A DNA stretch of 53,757 bases, from NCBI RefSeq assembly GCF_900107235.1, contig NZ_FNPF01000020.1:1-53757 (forward strand). The letters run 5' to 3'. Origin of the DNA: Citreimonas salinaria (GTDB lineage: Bacteria; Pseudomonadota; Alphaproteobacteria; Rhodobacterales; Rhodobacteraceae). Under the pieces are notes generated by a model. That model did not search any database. It saw nothing but the letters and a program-made list of their open reading frames with translations, and was not told where the DNA came from. Made by a program: the position numbers and the translations under genes. This document shows, piece by piece, positions 35,006 to 43,767 of the stretch (its first letter is position 1; each line of letters starts with the position of its first letter).

Positions 35006-36820
35006 ATGAAATACGCCAACTTCATCCTCGAGCCGTCGCGCGGCTTCGTCTTCGCCTACGTTCCCAAGGTCGCCTGCACCAACTGGAAGGCGCTGATGCG
35101 CTACATGGCCGGGCACGAGGACTGGCTGGACAACCGCCTGGCGCATGACCGCGCCCGCGGCGGGCTGCGCTACCTCGACCCCGACGGCGCCGACGCGGCA
35201 CTGCTGCGGCGCGACGACATCCCGAAATACGCCATGGTGCGCGACCCCTACGGGCGCACCCTGTCGGCCTATCTCAACAAGGTGGAAAAGCGCCTGCCCC
35301 CCGGTCCGCCCGAGACGGGCGAGGACCCGTTCCGCGCGGTGGTGCGCAACATCGAGGCCTTCCGCGCCGCGCGGCTGTCGGACACCCACCCCTCGATCGA
35401 CTTCGAGGTCTTCCTGCACTGGCTGCGCGACAGCAAATCGCCCTTCACCGGCGACGAGCACTGGACGCCGCAATCTGTCCTGCTGCGCCAGCCCGACATG
35501 CACTTCGACATGATCGGCCGCTTCGAGGACCTGGAGCGCGACGCCCCGCGCCTGCTGCGCGCCATGGGCTGCGACCGCGGCTTTCCCACCCAGCGGGACG
35601 TGAACTTCGCCCCCTCGGGGGCGCAGTCGAAGCTGGCGCGCTACTACACCCCCGCCGCCCGCGCGCTGGTCGAAGAGCTGTTCGCCGCGGATTTCGACAC
35701 GTTCGGCTATCCCCGCCGCGACCCGGCGGCGGAAGACCCCGCCGATGCGCCCGCGGATGCCCCTGCGGCCCGCCCCGGAAACGCCCCCGACATTGCCCAT
35801 GACGGCCCCCGAAACAGCCCCGGCACGCCCGGCCCCGCCTCATCCACGAAAGCAGACATCATGACCGACCATTCCGACATCCTCTCCCGCAACTGGTACT
35901 ACATCGCCGAGCTGTCGCCGGGGGTGTTCACGCCGGGCCGGGGCTTCAAGAACATCTCGGTCGCGCGCCGCGCGCTCGAGGCGATCACCGTCAAGGACGC
36001 CGGCTGCCTCGACATGAGCACGATGGAGGGGATGTTCTCGATCCTGCTGTCGCGCCGCGGCGCGCGGGTCACCGCCACCGACACGATCGACAACCGCGAG
36101 AAGCTGGAATACCTGCAGAAGATCTACGACGCGCCCTTCGACTACGTGCCGCACGCGCCGGTGGCGAACTACGTCGACTTCATGCTGAACATGCAGGCCT
36201 CGCGCAATTTCGCGCCCACCCGCGCGATCGAGCTGGGCGAGAACACCCCCTACGGCTACGACCTGGTGCTGTCCTCGGGGGTGATCTACCACGTCCACAA
36301 CCCGATCGAGCACATCGTGAACTTCCGCCGGCTGTGCAAGACCGGCGGCCTGGTGGTGCTGGAAACCGCGGCGCTGATGTCGGACGAGATCGAGATGGTC
36401 CACGACTGGCGCGGCGAGCGGCAGATCTACGGCGGCAACGCCACCTGGTATCCCTCGACGCGGGCGCTCGAGATCTTCATGCGCGCGGCCTTCCTCGAAC
36501 CGCTGGGCTTCACCTACATCAACTCGGCCGGGCAGACCGACCTGAAGCTCGCGCGCATCGCCATCGTCGCGCGCGCGGTGACCGAGCGGCCCTTCCTGCC
36601 CGAACACGAGGCGATCATCCGCGGCAGCGAGCTGTACAGGAACTACGATTTCAAGCCGATCTACCCCAGCGCGCGGCTGACCGGGCGCAGCCAGGTCGCG
36701 CCGGCGGTCGACACGTCGCGCCTGCTGCCGGCCGACGACCTGCGCGCCAGCGCGATCCGCGAACACCCGCCGCTGGAATACCCCGAGGATTACCTGACGC
36801 TGAAGCTGGACGACCGCTGA
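35006..36820 (+). CDS. Sulfotransferase-methyltransferase fusion
   Basis: In this 604-residue protein, residues 1-240 form a carbohydrate sulfotransferase (family 2 type): FVFAYVPKVACTNWKALMRYM as the PAPS loop, YAMVRDPYGRTLSAYLNK as the 3'-phosphate motif and FDMIGRFEDLERDAPRLL. A Pro/Ala-rich linker runs from about 240 to 285. From MTDHSDILSRNWYYIAELSPG (residue 286) onward there is a class I SAM methyltransferase-like domain (CLDMSTMEGMFSILLSRRGARVTATD, YDLVLSSGVIYHVHNP, GGLVVLETA). The ATG at residue 286 could be an independent start, but the frame is continuous. The next gene abuts its stop. Confidence 0.78.
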   Translation: MKYANFILEPSRGFVFAYVPKVACTNWKALMRYMAGHEDWLDNRLAHDRARGGLRYLDPDGADAALLRRDDIPKYAMVRDPYGRTLSAYLNKVEKRLPPGPPETGEDPFRAVVRNIEAFRAARLSDTHPSIDFEVFLHWLRDSKSPFTGDEHWTPQSVLLRQPDMHFDMIGRFEDLERDAPRLLRAMGCDRGFPTQRDVNFAPSGAQSKLARYYTPAARALVEELFAADFDTFGYPRRDPAAEDPADAPADAPAARPGNAPDIAHDGPRNSPGTPGPASSTKADIMTDHSDILSRNWYYIAELSPGVFTPGRGFKNISVARRALEAITVKDAGCLDMSTMEGMFSILLSRRGARVTATDTIDNREKLEYLQKIYDAPFDYVPHAPVANYVDFMLNMQASRNFAPTRAIELGENTPYGYDLVLSSGVIYHVHNPIEHIVNFRRLCKTGGLVVLETAALMSDEIEMVHDWRGERQIYGGNATWYPSTRALEIFMRAAFLEPLGFTYINSAGQTDLKLARIAIVARAVTERPFLPEHEAIIRGSELYRNYDFKPIYPSARLTGRSQVAPAVDTSRLLPADDLRASAIREHPPLEYPEDYLTLKLDDR

Positions 36821-38074
36821 ATGCTTTCGCTCGACGCCCACCGGATCGAGGGCCAATCCGATGCGGGCCTGATCAACCACTGGATCGCCCGGCTGGCCGA
36901 GGCGGGCGGCGGCGACATCGCGCTGGCGCCGCGGCGCCACGTCATCGACGAGACCGTGGTGCTGCGTTCGGGCGTGCGGCTGGTGGGGCAGGGCACGGCC
37001 ACGGTGCTGGCCGCGGCACCGGGGCTGGCCGGCCCGGTCGTGGCCTCGGCCGACGCGCGGGCGCTCGAGGCGGCCGACGCGTGGTTCCACGAGGACGGCG
37101 TGCCGGTGCGCTTCGCGCTGCGCGACCTGATGATCGACGGCGCCGACGGCGCGGCCGAGGACGGCTGGGGCGCGGGCTGCGGGCTGATGCTCTACGGCAA
37201 GGGCTTCGAGATCGCCGGCGTCCAGATCAGCCACATGAAGGCGCACGGGATCGTCTCGACCGGCTCGGCCAAGGGCGGGCAGAAGACCTGGCAGGACGAA
37301 CCCGAGGCGATGTTCGACCTGCGCGTGTCGCGCTGCGGCGGCGACGGGTTCGTGATGCGCGGGCCGCATGACAGCATCATCCGCCAGGCGATCATCGCGA
37401 TCTGCAAGGGCCGCGGCCTGTCAGTGGAACAGAACGGCGTCTACAACGGCGCCTGCGACATCGAGTTCTGCCACGCCTACGCCACCGACGGCATCGCCAT
37501 CGACCTGCAGGCCAAGGTCAAGGCGGGCTTCCTGCAGGGCGATACCGGGCGCGGGGCGGGGGTGCGCATCGGCGGGTCGAACAAAACCTACGTGGACCGG
37601 ATCGAGTGCTTCAAGACGCGCGGCACCGCCGAGGATTACGCGCTCGAGATCGCGGCGCCCTTCACCCAGGTCGGGCTGGCGCGGGTGCGTGCCGACTGGG
37701 GCGCGGGCGGCGTGCACGTGCGCGCTCCGGGCTGCCAGATCGGCCTGCTGGACGTCGAGGGCACGCGCAACACCGGCGGGCCGCTGGCCGACACGCCCAA
37801 CGCCACCACCGGGCTTTACGTCGAGGGGGCGCATACCCGCATCAACGCCGTCAACGTGCGCAACTTCGACGCCGGCACCGGCATCCGGATCGCGCCGGGG
37901 CGCGCCGGGATCGACATGGCCGCCACCACCGCGCGCTGCGCCACGCACCTGGTGGCGCGGGGCTTGAACGGCTGCGACCTGCGCGTGACCATGCAGATGG
38001 CCAGGGGCGAGACCCACGACGCGAAACCCGGCCGGCAGGACAACTTCGCCCTGCGCGTGCTGAAGGCGCCCTGA
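36821..38074 (+). CDS. Right-handed parallel beta-helix protein (pectate-lyase-like fold)
   Basis: The 417-residue protein opens with LSLDAHRIEGQSDAGLINHWI, then VLRSGVRLVGQGTATVL, a common start of phage- and polysaccharide-associated beta-helices. Repeating short strands with Gly/Asn turns run to the end (CGLMLYGKGFEIAGVQI, GGDGFVMRGPHDSIIRQ, GIAIDLQAK, GAGVRIGGSN...). There is no signal peptide. It may bind, cleave or epimerise the glycan made by the preceding enzymes; no catalytic residues could be assigned. Its ATG directly follows the TGA of the fusion gene, making it the last gene of the six-gene operon. Confidence 0.7.
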   Translation: MLSLDAHRIEGQSDAGLINHWIARLAEAGGGDIALAPRRHVIDETVVLRSGVRLVGQGTATVLAAAPGLAGPVVASADARALEAADAWFHEDGVPVRFALRDLMIDGADGAAEDGWGAGCGLMLYGKGFEIAGVQISHMKAHGIVSTGSAKGGQKTWQDEPEAMFDLRVSRCGGDGFVMRGPHDSIIRQAIIAICKGRGLSVEQNGVYNGACDIEFCHAYATDGIAIDLQAKVKAGFLQGDTGRGAGVRIGGSNKTYVDRIECFKTRGTAEDYALEIAAPFTQVGLARVRADWGAGGVHVRAPGCQIGLLDVEGTRNTGGPLADTPNATTGLYVEGAHTRINAVNVRNFDAGTGIRIAPGRAGIDMAATTARCATHLVARGLNGCDLRVTMQMARGETHDAKPGRQDNFALRVLKAP

Positions 38075-38138
38075 AGCCGCGCCCGCCGGCCGGGGCCGTC
38101 GCGGCACGCATCCCTCCGGTCCCCCGGCCGGGCGACGC

Positions 38139-39455
38139 TCAGGTGTAGACCCCGATCACCCGCACGATTCCGATCGCGATATCCGTGGCCGTGTTGGTCC
38201 GTTCCTCGACGAACAGCAGGTTCGAGTTCGAAACGGGCGACGGAACCGGGGTGGGGATCGGCGCGGCCATCGTCCCGGGATGGCCGCCGGAAGACGCGAA
38301 GGCATCCAGCAGCGTCCCGTCCCCCCCGGTGGGCGAGACCCCCACCTTGCACGGACCGTCCGTGGACGAGCAATAGGTGTAGAGCGAAAGCGCGGATTGC
38401 GGGAACACCACGCCGAACGTCGCCATCAGGAAGGGCGACACGTCCAGCGCGATCATGCCGCGCGTGCTGGCCCCGGTCGGGTTGGGGTCGCCCAGGCTCA
38501 GGATGTCGCCGGCGGCCCAGGCCGAAACCGACGCGGGGTCCAGGACCGACAGCGTCTGGTCCGAGACCGCCACGACCCAGGCGGATTCGGCCGGAACCCT
38601 GGACGTGTTCCAGACCCGGACCATCGAATTCCCCATCATCGGCCACACGAAGATCGTTTCCGCGCCGGACGAGACGGTCACGGTATCACCGGACACCGCC
38701 GCGATGGAATAGGCGCGGGGCGTGGACCCGCGGGACGTCAGGGAAAACCAGAGGTTCGACACCGGGGCCGGCACGTAGGAGGGGACGCGCCGGGACACCG
38801 TCGCGTCGTAGACGCCATTGGGAAAGCGGACCCGGCCGGTCGCGGCCTCGACCACGAAGCCCTGGTGAAAGGTCGAGCCGTCATCGGAAACCTTGATCGA
38901 GAAATCGTCGTCGCCCGTGGTGCCCATCTCGGCGCGACCGCTGAACCCGGTCTGGAACAGCAGGCTGGCGGTGTCGCCGGGGGCGGCCTTGTTGACCTTG
39001 ACCTGGTGGCCGCTGCCCGCATGGCTCAGCAGAACCGCGTCCGAAGCCACGGACAGCCGGTTGGTGTCGTCCGAGGCCGCCCCGATGCCGACGCCCTCGA
39101 GGTTGTCGAGGTCCAGCACGGGCGCCACCCATGCGGCGCCGTCGAAGCGCAGCAGCCGGCCGGTGGCGATCTCCAGCGCGACCCAGCCCTGTTGCGGGGC
39201 GACGAAGAACCAAGCCACGCCGTCCCAGGCCGCCAGCTGCCCGGCCTGTCCGGCCCAGGCGCCCGAGGGCGCGTCCCCCAGCGCCCAGATCTGGCCCGCC
39301 GCGGGGGCGGGGGGCGGGATGTCCGCGCCGCTGGCCTGCAGTGCCAGCTGCACCAGCAGGTCGAGCCGGGCAAGCGCCTCGTTGTGGGTGACGTGCTTCT
39401 GCGCCTGCGAGGGGGCGAGGAAGGGCAGGCCAAGACGGGCCGAGAGGTCGGACAT
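38139..39455 (-). CDS. DUF2793-domain protein
   Basis: The 438-residue protein starts MSDLSARLGLPFLAPSQAQK and continues HVTHNEALARLDLLVQLAL, the signature of DUF2793 proteins common in Rhodobacterales prophage, gene-transfer-agent and polysaccharide loci. It also contains GWVALEIATGRLLRFDGAAW. The C-terminal half is beta-rich, with no domain I recognise. Start at the ATG at 39455. It lies downstream of glf on the same strand, with 192 bases between that contain only short GGCGAACGCC repeats. Confidence 0.8.
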   Translation of the reverse strand: MSDLSARLGLPFLAPSQAQKHVTHNEALARLDLLVQLALQASGADIPPPAPAAGQIWALGDAPSGAWAGQAGQLAAWDGVAWFFVAPQQGWVALEIATGRLLRFDGAAWVAPVLDLDNLEGVGIGAASDDTNRLSVASDAVLLSHAGSGHQVKVNKAAPGDTASLLFQTGFSGRAEMGTTGDDDFSIKVSDDGSTFHQGFVVEAATGRVRFPNGVYDATVSRRVPSYVPAPVSNLWFSLTSRGSTPRAYSIAAVSGDTVTVSSGAETIFVWPMMGNSMVRVWNTSRVPAESAWVVAVSDQTLSVLDPASVSAWAAGDILSLGDPNPTGASTRGMIALDVSPFLMATFGVVFPQSALSLYTYCSSTDGPCKVGVSPTGGDGTLLDAFASSGGHPGTMAAPIPTPVPSPVSNSNLLFVEERTNTATDIAIGIVRVIGVYT

Positions 39456-39647
39456 GGGGCGCGCTCCGGAAACCAGGGATCGATGCGATCCTTGGAACCG
39501 CAGGGTTGCGGAGGGATGAAGGCAGCGGGCGTTGCGCCGCAGGCGCAGGGCGAACGCCCAAGGGCAGCACACCGGGAGCTGCCGCGTCAGTCCATCGCGG
39601 AACAAGGCCGGGCGAACGCCGAAAGGCGGTCCCCGCGAATGGATCGC

Positions 39648-40745
39648 CTATCCCGCCAGCCGCGCGCCTGCGGCGTCCAGCGCCTCGCGGATGGTGACGT
39701 CCATGTCGAGGTAGCGGTAGGTGCCCAGCCTCCCGAGGAAGGTCACGCCGGTCTCGGCCGCGGCCAGCGCCTCGTATTCGGCCAGCAGCGCCTTCTCGCC
39801 GGCCAGCCGCACCGGGTAATAGGGGATGTCGTCCGGCCCGGCCTCGCGCGAGGTCTCGCGATAGAGGACCGAGCCCTCGTGGCTCTCCCAGGGGGCGAAG
39901 TGCTTGTGCTCGGTGATGCGGGTATGCGGCACCTCCGGGTCGGGATGGTTCATCACCGCGCAGCCCTGCCAGTCGCCCTGCGTGGTGAATCGCTCGAAAT
40001 CCAGCGTGCGGTAACCCAGCCGCCCCAGCCGGTGGCCGAACCAGGCGTCCAGCGGCCCGGTCCAGACCAGGTGGTCGGCGCGCGGATCGTCGCCGGGCAC
40101 GAAGGCCGCGTCGAGGTGCACGTCGATGCCGGGATGGTCCAGGATCGCCTCGACCATCGCGGTATAGCCGGCCTCGGGGATGCCCTGGAACCGGTGGAAG
40201 AAGTAGTTGTCGTCGTAGTTGAAGCGCAGCGGCAGGCGCTTGAGCAGCGCCGCCGGCAGGTCGCGAGGATCGCGGCCCCATTGCTTGCGGGTGTAGCCCT
40301 CGAAGAACGCCGCATAGAGCCGGCTTCCCACCATCGACAGCGCCTGTTCCTCGAAGTTCCGCGGCTCGGCGATCGTCTCGGCCTGGGAGGCCACGAAGGC
40401 ACGGGCCTCGTCGGGGCGCATGGCGGTGCCGAAGAACTGGTTGATCGTCAGCAGCGTGACCGGCAGCGCGTAGACCCGGCCTTCATGGGTGGCGCGCACC
40501 TGGTGGCGGTAGGGGCGGAAGGTGGCGAAGCGGTTGACGTAGGCCCAGACCCCGGCATCGTCGGTGTGGAAGATGTGCGGGCCGTAACGGTGTTCCATCA
40601 CGCCGGTCTGCGCGCAGCGCTCGGTGTGGCAGTTGCCCGCCACGTGGCCGCGCGCCTCGGTCACCGTGACGCGGTGGCCCGCCTGCGCCAGTTCGCGCGC
40701 CATCACCGCGCCGGACAGCCCGGCGCCAACGATCCTGACCTGCAT
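39648..40745 (-). CDS. glf: UDP-galactopyranose mutase
   Basis: The 365-residue flavoenzyme converts UDP-galactopyranose to UDP-galactofuranose in the cytosol. The FAD-binding N-terminus is VRIVGAGLSGAVMARELAQAG. Typical mutase motifs are YGPHIFHTDDAGVWAYVN, LPVTLLTINQFF, FEGYTRKQWGRDP, LPLRFNYDDNYF, FQGIPEAGYTAMVEAIL, RYLDMDVTI and the arginine-containing YYPV region. The ATG at 40745 begins the FAD motif; the upstream extension is noncoding. It supplies galactofuranose for the capsule made by this block. Confidence 0.95.
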   Translation of the reverse strand: MQVRIVGAGLSGAVMARELAQAGHRVTVTEARGHVAGNCHTERCAQTGVMEHRYGPHIFHTDDAGVWAYVNRFATFRPYRHQVRATHEGRVYALPVTLLTINQFFGTAMRPDEARAFVASQAETIAEPRNFEEQALSMVGSRLYAAFFEGYTRKQWGRDPRDLPAALLKRLPLRFNYDDNYFFHRFQGIPEAGYTAMVEAILDHPGIDVHLDAAFVPGDDPRADHLVWTGPLDAWFGHRLGRLGYRTLDFERFTTQGDWQGCAVMNHPDPEVPHTRITEHKHFAPWESHEGSVLYRETSREAGPDDIPYYPVRLAGEKALLAEYEALAAAETGVTFLGRLGTYRYLDMDVTIREALDAAGARLAG

Positions 40746-40969
40746 CGCTCTGCCCCCGCCTGCTTCGCCCCGGTCTTGGCAGCCGCCCCGGCCTGCCGGC
40801 CCCGTCGGCCTGCCCCGCAAGCATCCTACGGATGCGGATCGCCGCGCACAACCAGAGGGCATTCTACTCGAATTGCAGGCGAACGGCGCCGTTTCGCCCG
40901 AATTGCGCGCCCGGCCCCGCCACGCCGCGGCGCCAGCATGCCCGGCGGTGAGCGACGAGCGGGGCGGTC

Positions 40970-43711
40970 ATGCGACTGCGACTGGAAAGCCGGATCGCCA
41001 CGGGCGACTGGACGCTGGATATCGGGATCGGCACGCTCGCCATCGGCGCGGCGTCCGGCGGCATGTCCGGCGACGGAGCCGTGCTCTATGCCTCGACCGG
41101 GGGCTCGGGCGGGATCACCGCCTGGCAGGTGGGCACAACCGGCGCCACGCTGCTCGACACGCAGTATTTTCCCGACGGGATGATGCATTCCGCCGCCGGA
41201 TCGCTGGGTCTTGCGGACGGGATGGTGGTGATCGGCGGACAGGGTGGCTCGGACATGCTGGGCTACGCGCTCGGCGCGGATGGCGGCATCGGCGACATGG
41301 TCCGGCCCGGCACGCTGGCCTGGGGCACCGGGCAGATCTCGGACATCGTCGCGCTCGGGGGCAATCTCTACGTCGCCGATGCCGGCTCGGGGATGCTGAC
41401 CGCCTATGCGTCCCTGGGGGGCGGCTACACCGTCCTGAACGGGGCGGCGGCGGTGGCCGGGCCGTCGGACCTGGCCACGCTGTCGCTGGGGTCGGCGCAT
41501 TACGTGCTGGCCACCGACGCGGCCACCGACGGTGTCGCCGCCTTCCGCGTGATGGCCGGCGGCGGGCTGGAACTGACCGGGACGGCCGGCATGGCCGAGG
41601 GTCTGGGCATCGCCGCGCCCACGGCGCTGGAAACCGTCACCGCCTTCGGGCAGGGCTGGGCGATCGTCGCCGCCGCGGGCACCAATTCGCTCAGCGTGCT
41701 GCACGTGGACGGGCTGGGCGCGCTGACCCCCACCGACCACGTGCTCGACACCCGCGAAACGCGCTTCGGCGGGGTGCAGGCGCTGGCCGTGGCACAGGAC
41801 GGCGACCGCGTCTTCGTGGTCGCCGGCGGCGCCGATGACGGGCTGAGCCTGTTCACCCTGCTGCCCGGCGGCCGCCTGCTGCACCTGCACAGCCTGGAAC
41901 ACGCGATCGGCGCGGGGCTGCAGGACGTCACCGCCCTGAGCGCCGTGATCGTCGGCGACACGCTGCAGGTCTTCGCCGCCTCCGAGGGCGACGGCGGGCT
42001 GACGCGGCTGACCGTCCCGCTGGACGGGCTGGGCCTGACGATGCTCGACGCCGGCCCCGGCGCGCAGTGGTTGACGGGCGGGGCCGGCGACGACCTGCTG
42101 GCGTCGCGGGCCGGATTCGACACGCTGGAGGGCGGCGCGGGCGACGACATCCTGGTGACCGGCGCCGATGGCGGCGTGATGACCGGCGGGGCGGGCGCCG
42201 ACCGCTTCGTGGTGGACGGCGCGGCACTCCGCACCCGGATCGAGGATTTCGAGGCCGGGCAGGACGCGCTCGACCTGTCGACCTGGCGGATGCTGCGCAG
42301 CCCCGACCAGATCGAACTGACCACCACCGCCTGGGGGGCAGAACTGCGCTTCGGCGCCACGCTGCTCGAAATCGTCAGCGCGGATGGCGGCGGGCTGACC
42401 CTGGAGGATCTCTTCGGGCCGGCCTTCTCGTGGCCCGACCGGATCACGCTGACGGCCAGCGTCGGCGGCACCGCGATGCGCGGCAGCAGCGGCGACGACC
42501 GGCTCGACGGTACCGCCGAGAACGACACGCTGATCGGCGATGCGGGCGACGACGTCATCTACGGCGGGGACGGCGACGACCGGCTCGACGGCGGGACGGA
42601 TCACGATGTCCTCGTGGGCGGGGCGGGCGCCGATACGCTGCTCGGCGGCGCGGGAAACGATACCCTGCACGGAAGCGACGGCGACGACAGCCTGGCGGGC
42701 GACGACGGCAACGACTCGCTCGAAGGCGGCCTCGGCGCCGACACGCTGGCCGGCGGCGGCGGCGCGGACACGCTGTGGGGCGGGGCCGACGCGGACCTTC
42801 TGGCGGGCGGGGGCGGCAACGACCTTCTGGGCGGCGGGCTGGGCGATGACAGCCTGACCGGGGACGACGGCCACGACACGCTGTATGGCGGGGCGGGGCG
42901 CGACACGCTGGATGGCGGGCTGGGCGACGACGTGCTGGGCTCGGGGACGGGGGATGACGTGCTGTATGGCGGCGCGGGCGGCGATACGCTGTGGTCGGGC
43001 ACCGAGAACGACCTGCTCATGGGCGAAGCGGGCAACGACCGGATGGGCGGCGGCGCGGGCGCCGACACGCTGTGGGGCGGCACCGAGAACGACACGCTCT
43101 ACGGCGGCGACCAGGCCGACCTGCTCTACGGGGAGGACGGCAACGACATCCTGGGCTCGGGGGCGGGCGACGACAGCCTCGACGGCGGGGCCGGCGCGGA
43201 CAACCTGTGGGGCGCGGGCGGCGACGACACGCTGATCGGCGGCGACGGGGTCGACACGCTGGGCGGCGGCGACGGCGCCGACTGGCTGGACGGCGGCACC
43301 GGCAGCGACACGCTGCGCGGCGGGGCGGGCAACGACACGCTGCTGGCCGGCGGCGCCAACGACGCGCTCTACGGCGAGGCGGGCAACGATCTGCTGGCCG
43401 GCGGGTCGGGGGCGGACTGGCTGGACGGGGGGGCGGGCGACGACACGCTGGCCGGCGGGGCCGACGCCGATTCGCTGATCTTCCGGACGGGCTGCGGCAT
43501 AGACACGGTGACCGATTTCGACACCGCCGCGGACCGGCTGCTGCTGGACGACGCGCTGTGGTCGGGCACGCTGAGCGCGACGCAGGTGCTGTCGACCTAT
43601 GGCAGCGTCTCGGGCTCCGATTTCGTGCTGTCCTTCGACGGCGGAGAGCAGGTGATCCTGTCGGGCCTCGCCGGCGCGACCGATCTCGACCTGGCGCTGT
43701 TCATCGTCTGA
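40970..43711 (+). CDS. RTX protein with N-terminal beta-propeller
   Basis: In this 913-residue protein, residues about 1-350 show repeated beta-propeller-like blades (VLYASTGGSGGITAWQVG, LYVADAGSGMLTAYASLGG, AIVAAAGTNSLSVLHVDG, VFVVAGGADDGLSLFTLL). A hemolysin-type calcium-binding region begins at about 365 (GGAGDDLLASRAGFDTLEGG) and there is a long nonapeptide array from about 505 to 820. The C-terminus (LLLDDALWSGTLSATQVL...) is nearly the same as in the serralysin-like protein at 27288 and is a probable type I secretion signal. It is divergent from glf across 224 bases. The stop is five bases before the IS30-end copy. Confidence 0.88.
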   Translation: MRLRLESRIATGDWTLDIGIGTLAIGAASGGMSGDGAVLYASTGGSGGITAWQVGTTGATLLDTQYFPDGMMHSAAGSLGLADGMVVIGGQGGSDMLGYALGADGGIGDMVRPGTLAWGTGQISDIVALGGNLYVADAGSGMLTAYASLGGGYTVLNGAAAVAGPSDLATLSLGSAHYVLATDAATDGVAAFRVMAGGGLELTGTAGMAEGLGIAAPTALETVTAFGQGWAIVAAAGTNSLSVLHVDGLGALTPTDHVLDTRETRFGGVQALAVAQDGDRVFVVAGGADDGLSLFTLLPGGRLLHLHSLEHAIGAGLQDVTALSAVIVGDTLQVFAASEGDGGLTRLTVPLDGLGLTMLDAGPGAQWLTGGAGDDLLASRAGFDTLEGGAGDDILVTGADGGVMTGGAGADRFVVDGAALRTRIEDFEAGQDALDLSTWRMLRSPDQIELTTTAWGAELRFGATLLEIVSADGGGLTLEDLFGPAFSWPDRITLTASVGGTAMRGSSGDDRLDGTAENDTLIGDAGDDVIYGGDGDDRLDGGTDHDVLVGGAGADTLLGGAGNDTLHGSDGDDSLAGDDGNDSLEGGLGADTLAGGGGADTLWGGADADLLAGGGGNDLLGGGLGDDSLTGDDGHDTLYGGAGRDTLDGGLGDDVLGSGTGDDVLYGGAGGDTLWSGTENDLLMGEAGNDRMGGGAGADTLWGGTENDTLYGGDQADLLYGEDGNDILGSGAGDDSLDGGAGADNLWGAGGDDTLIGGDGVDTLGGGDGADWLDGGTGSDTLRGGAGNDTLLAGGANDALYGEAGNDLLAGGSGADWLDGGAGDDTLAGGADADSLIFRTGCGIDTVTDFDTAADRLLLDDALWSGTLSATQVLSTYGSVSGSDFVLSFDGGEQVILSGLAGATDLDLALFIV

Positions 43712-43716
43712 CGGCC

Positions 43717-43750
43717 CTGTAGGCTCAAGGGTCGTTGCGACAGGGTCCGC
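43717..43750. repeat. Orphan IS30 terminus (34-bp perfect copy of 10942-10975)
   Basis: The 34 bases beginning CTGTAGGCTCAAGGGTCGTT are identical to the left end of the IS30 element, in the same orientation, but no IS30 body follows. High-GC sequence ends immediately to the left and the integrase gene begins 18 bases to the right. It reads as the stub of a second, direct-oriented IS30 copy truncated by deletion. Confidence 0.85.
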
Positions 43751-43767
43751 AGTCTCAAACAAAGCAC

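Larger units (their letters stand above)
12031..43716. other. High-GC compositional block between the IS30 element and the orphan IS30 end
   Basis: By eye this block is around 73-77% GC with almost exclusively G/C third positions. The sequence on both sides is nearer 60%. The left change coincides with the IS30 element and the right change with the 34-bp IS30-end copy. The block contains the capsule genes, partition genes, origin and repA. Confidence 0.7.

Noticed and set aside
32471-35800. A 1109-codon open frame on the minus strand
   Set aside because: Antisense to the two-domain transferase and the sulfotransferase fusion, whose motifs and tight gene overlaps are convincing.
38280-41183. 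A 967-codon plus-strand frame across DUF2793 and glf
   Set aside because: It crosses two well-supported minus-strand genes and has no domain or plausible start.
42480-43450. Regularly spaced short repeats that could suggest a CRISPR or satellite array
   Set aside because: The 27-base periodicity encodes RTX nonapeptides in frame and varies at wobble positions; there are no spacers.
40826-43762. A 978-codon minus-strand frame over the RTX gene
   Set aside because: It mirrors the nonapeptide array of the plus-strand RTX protein; its repeats arise from the antisense of GGxGxD codons.
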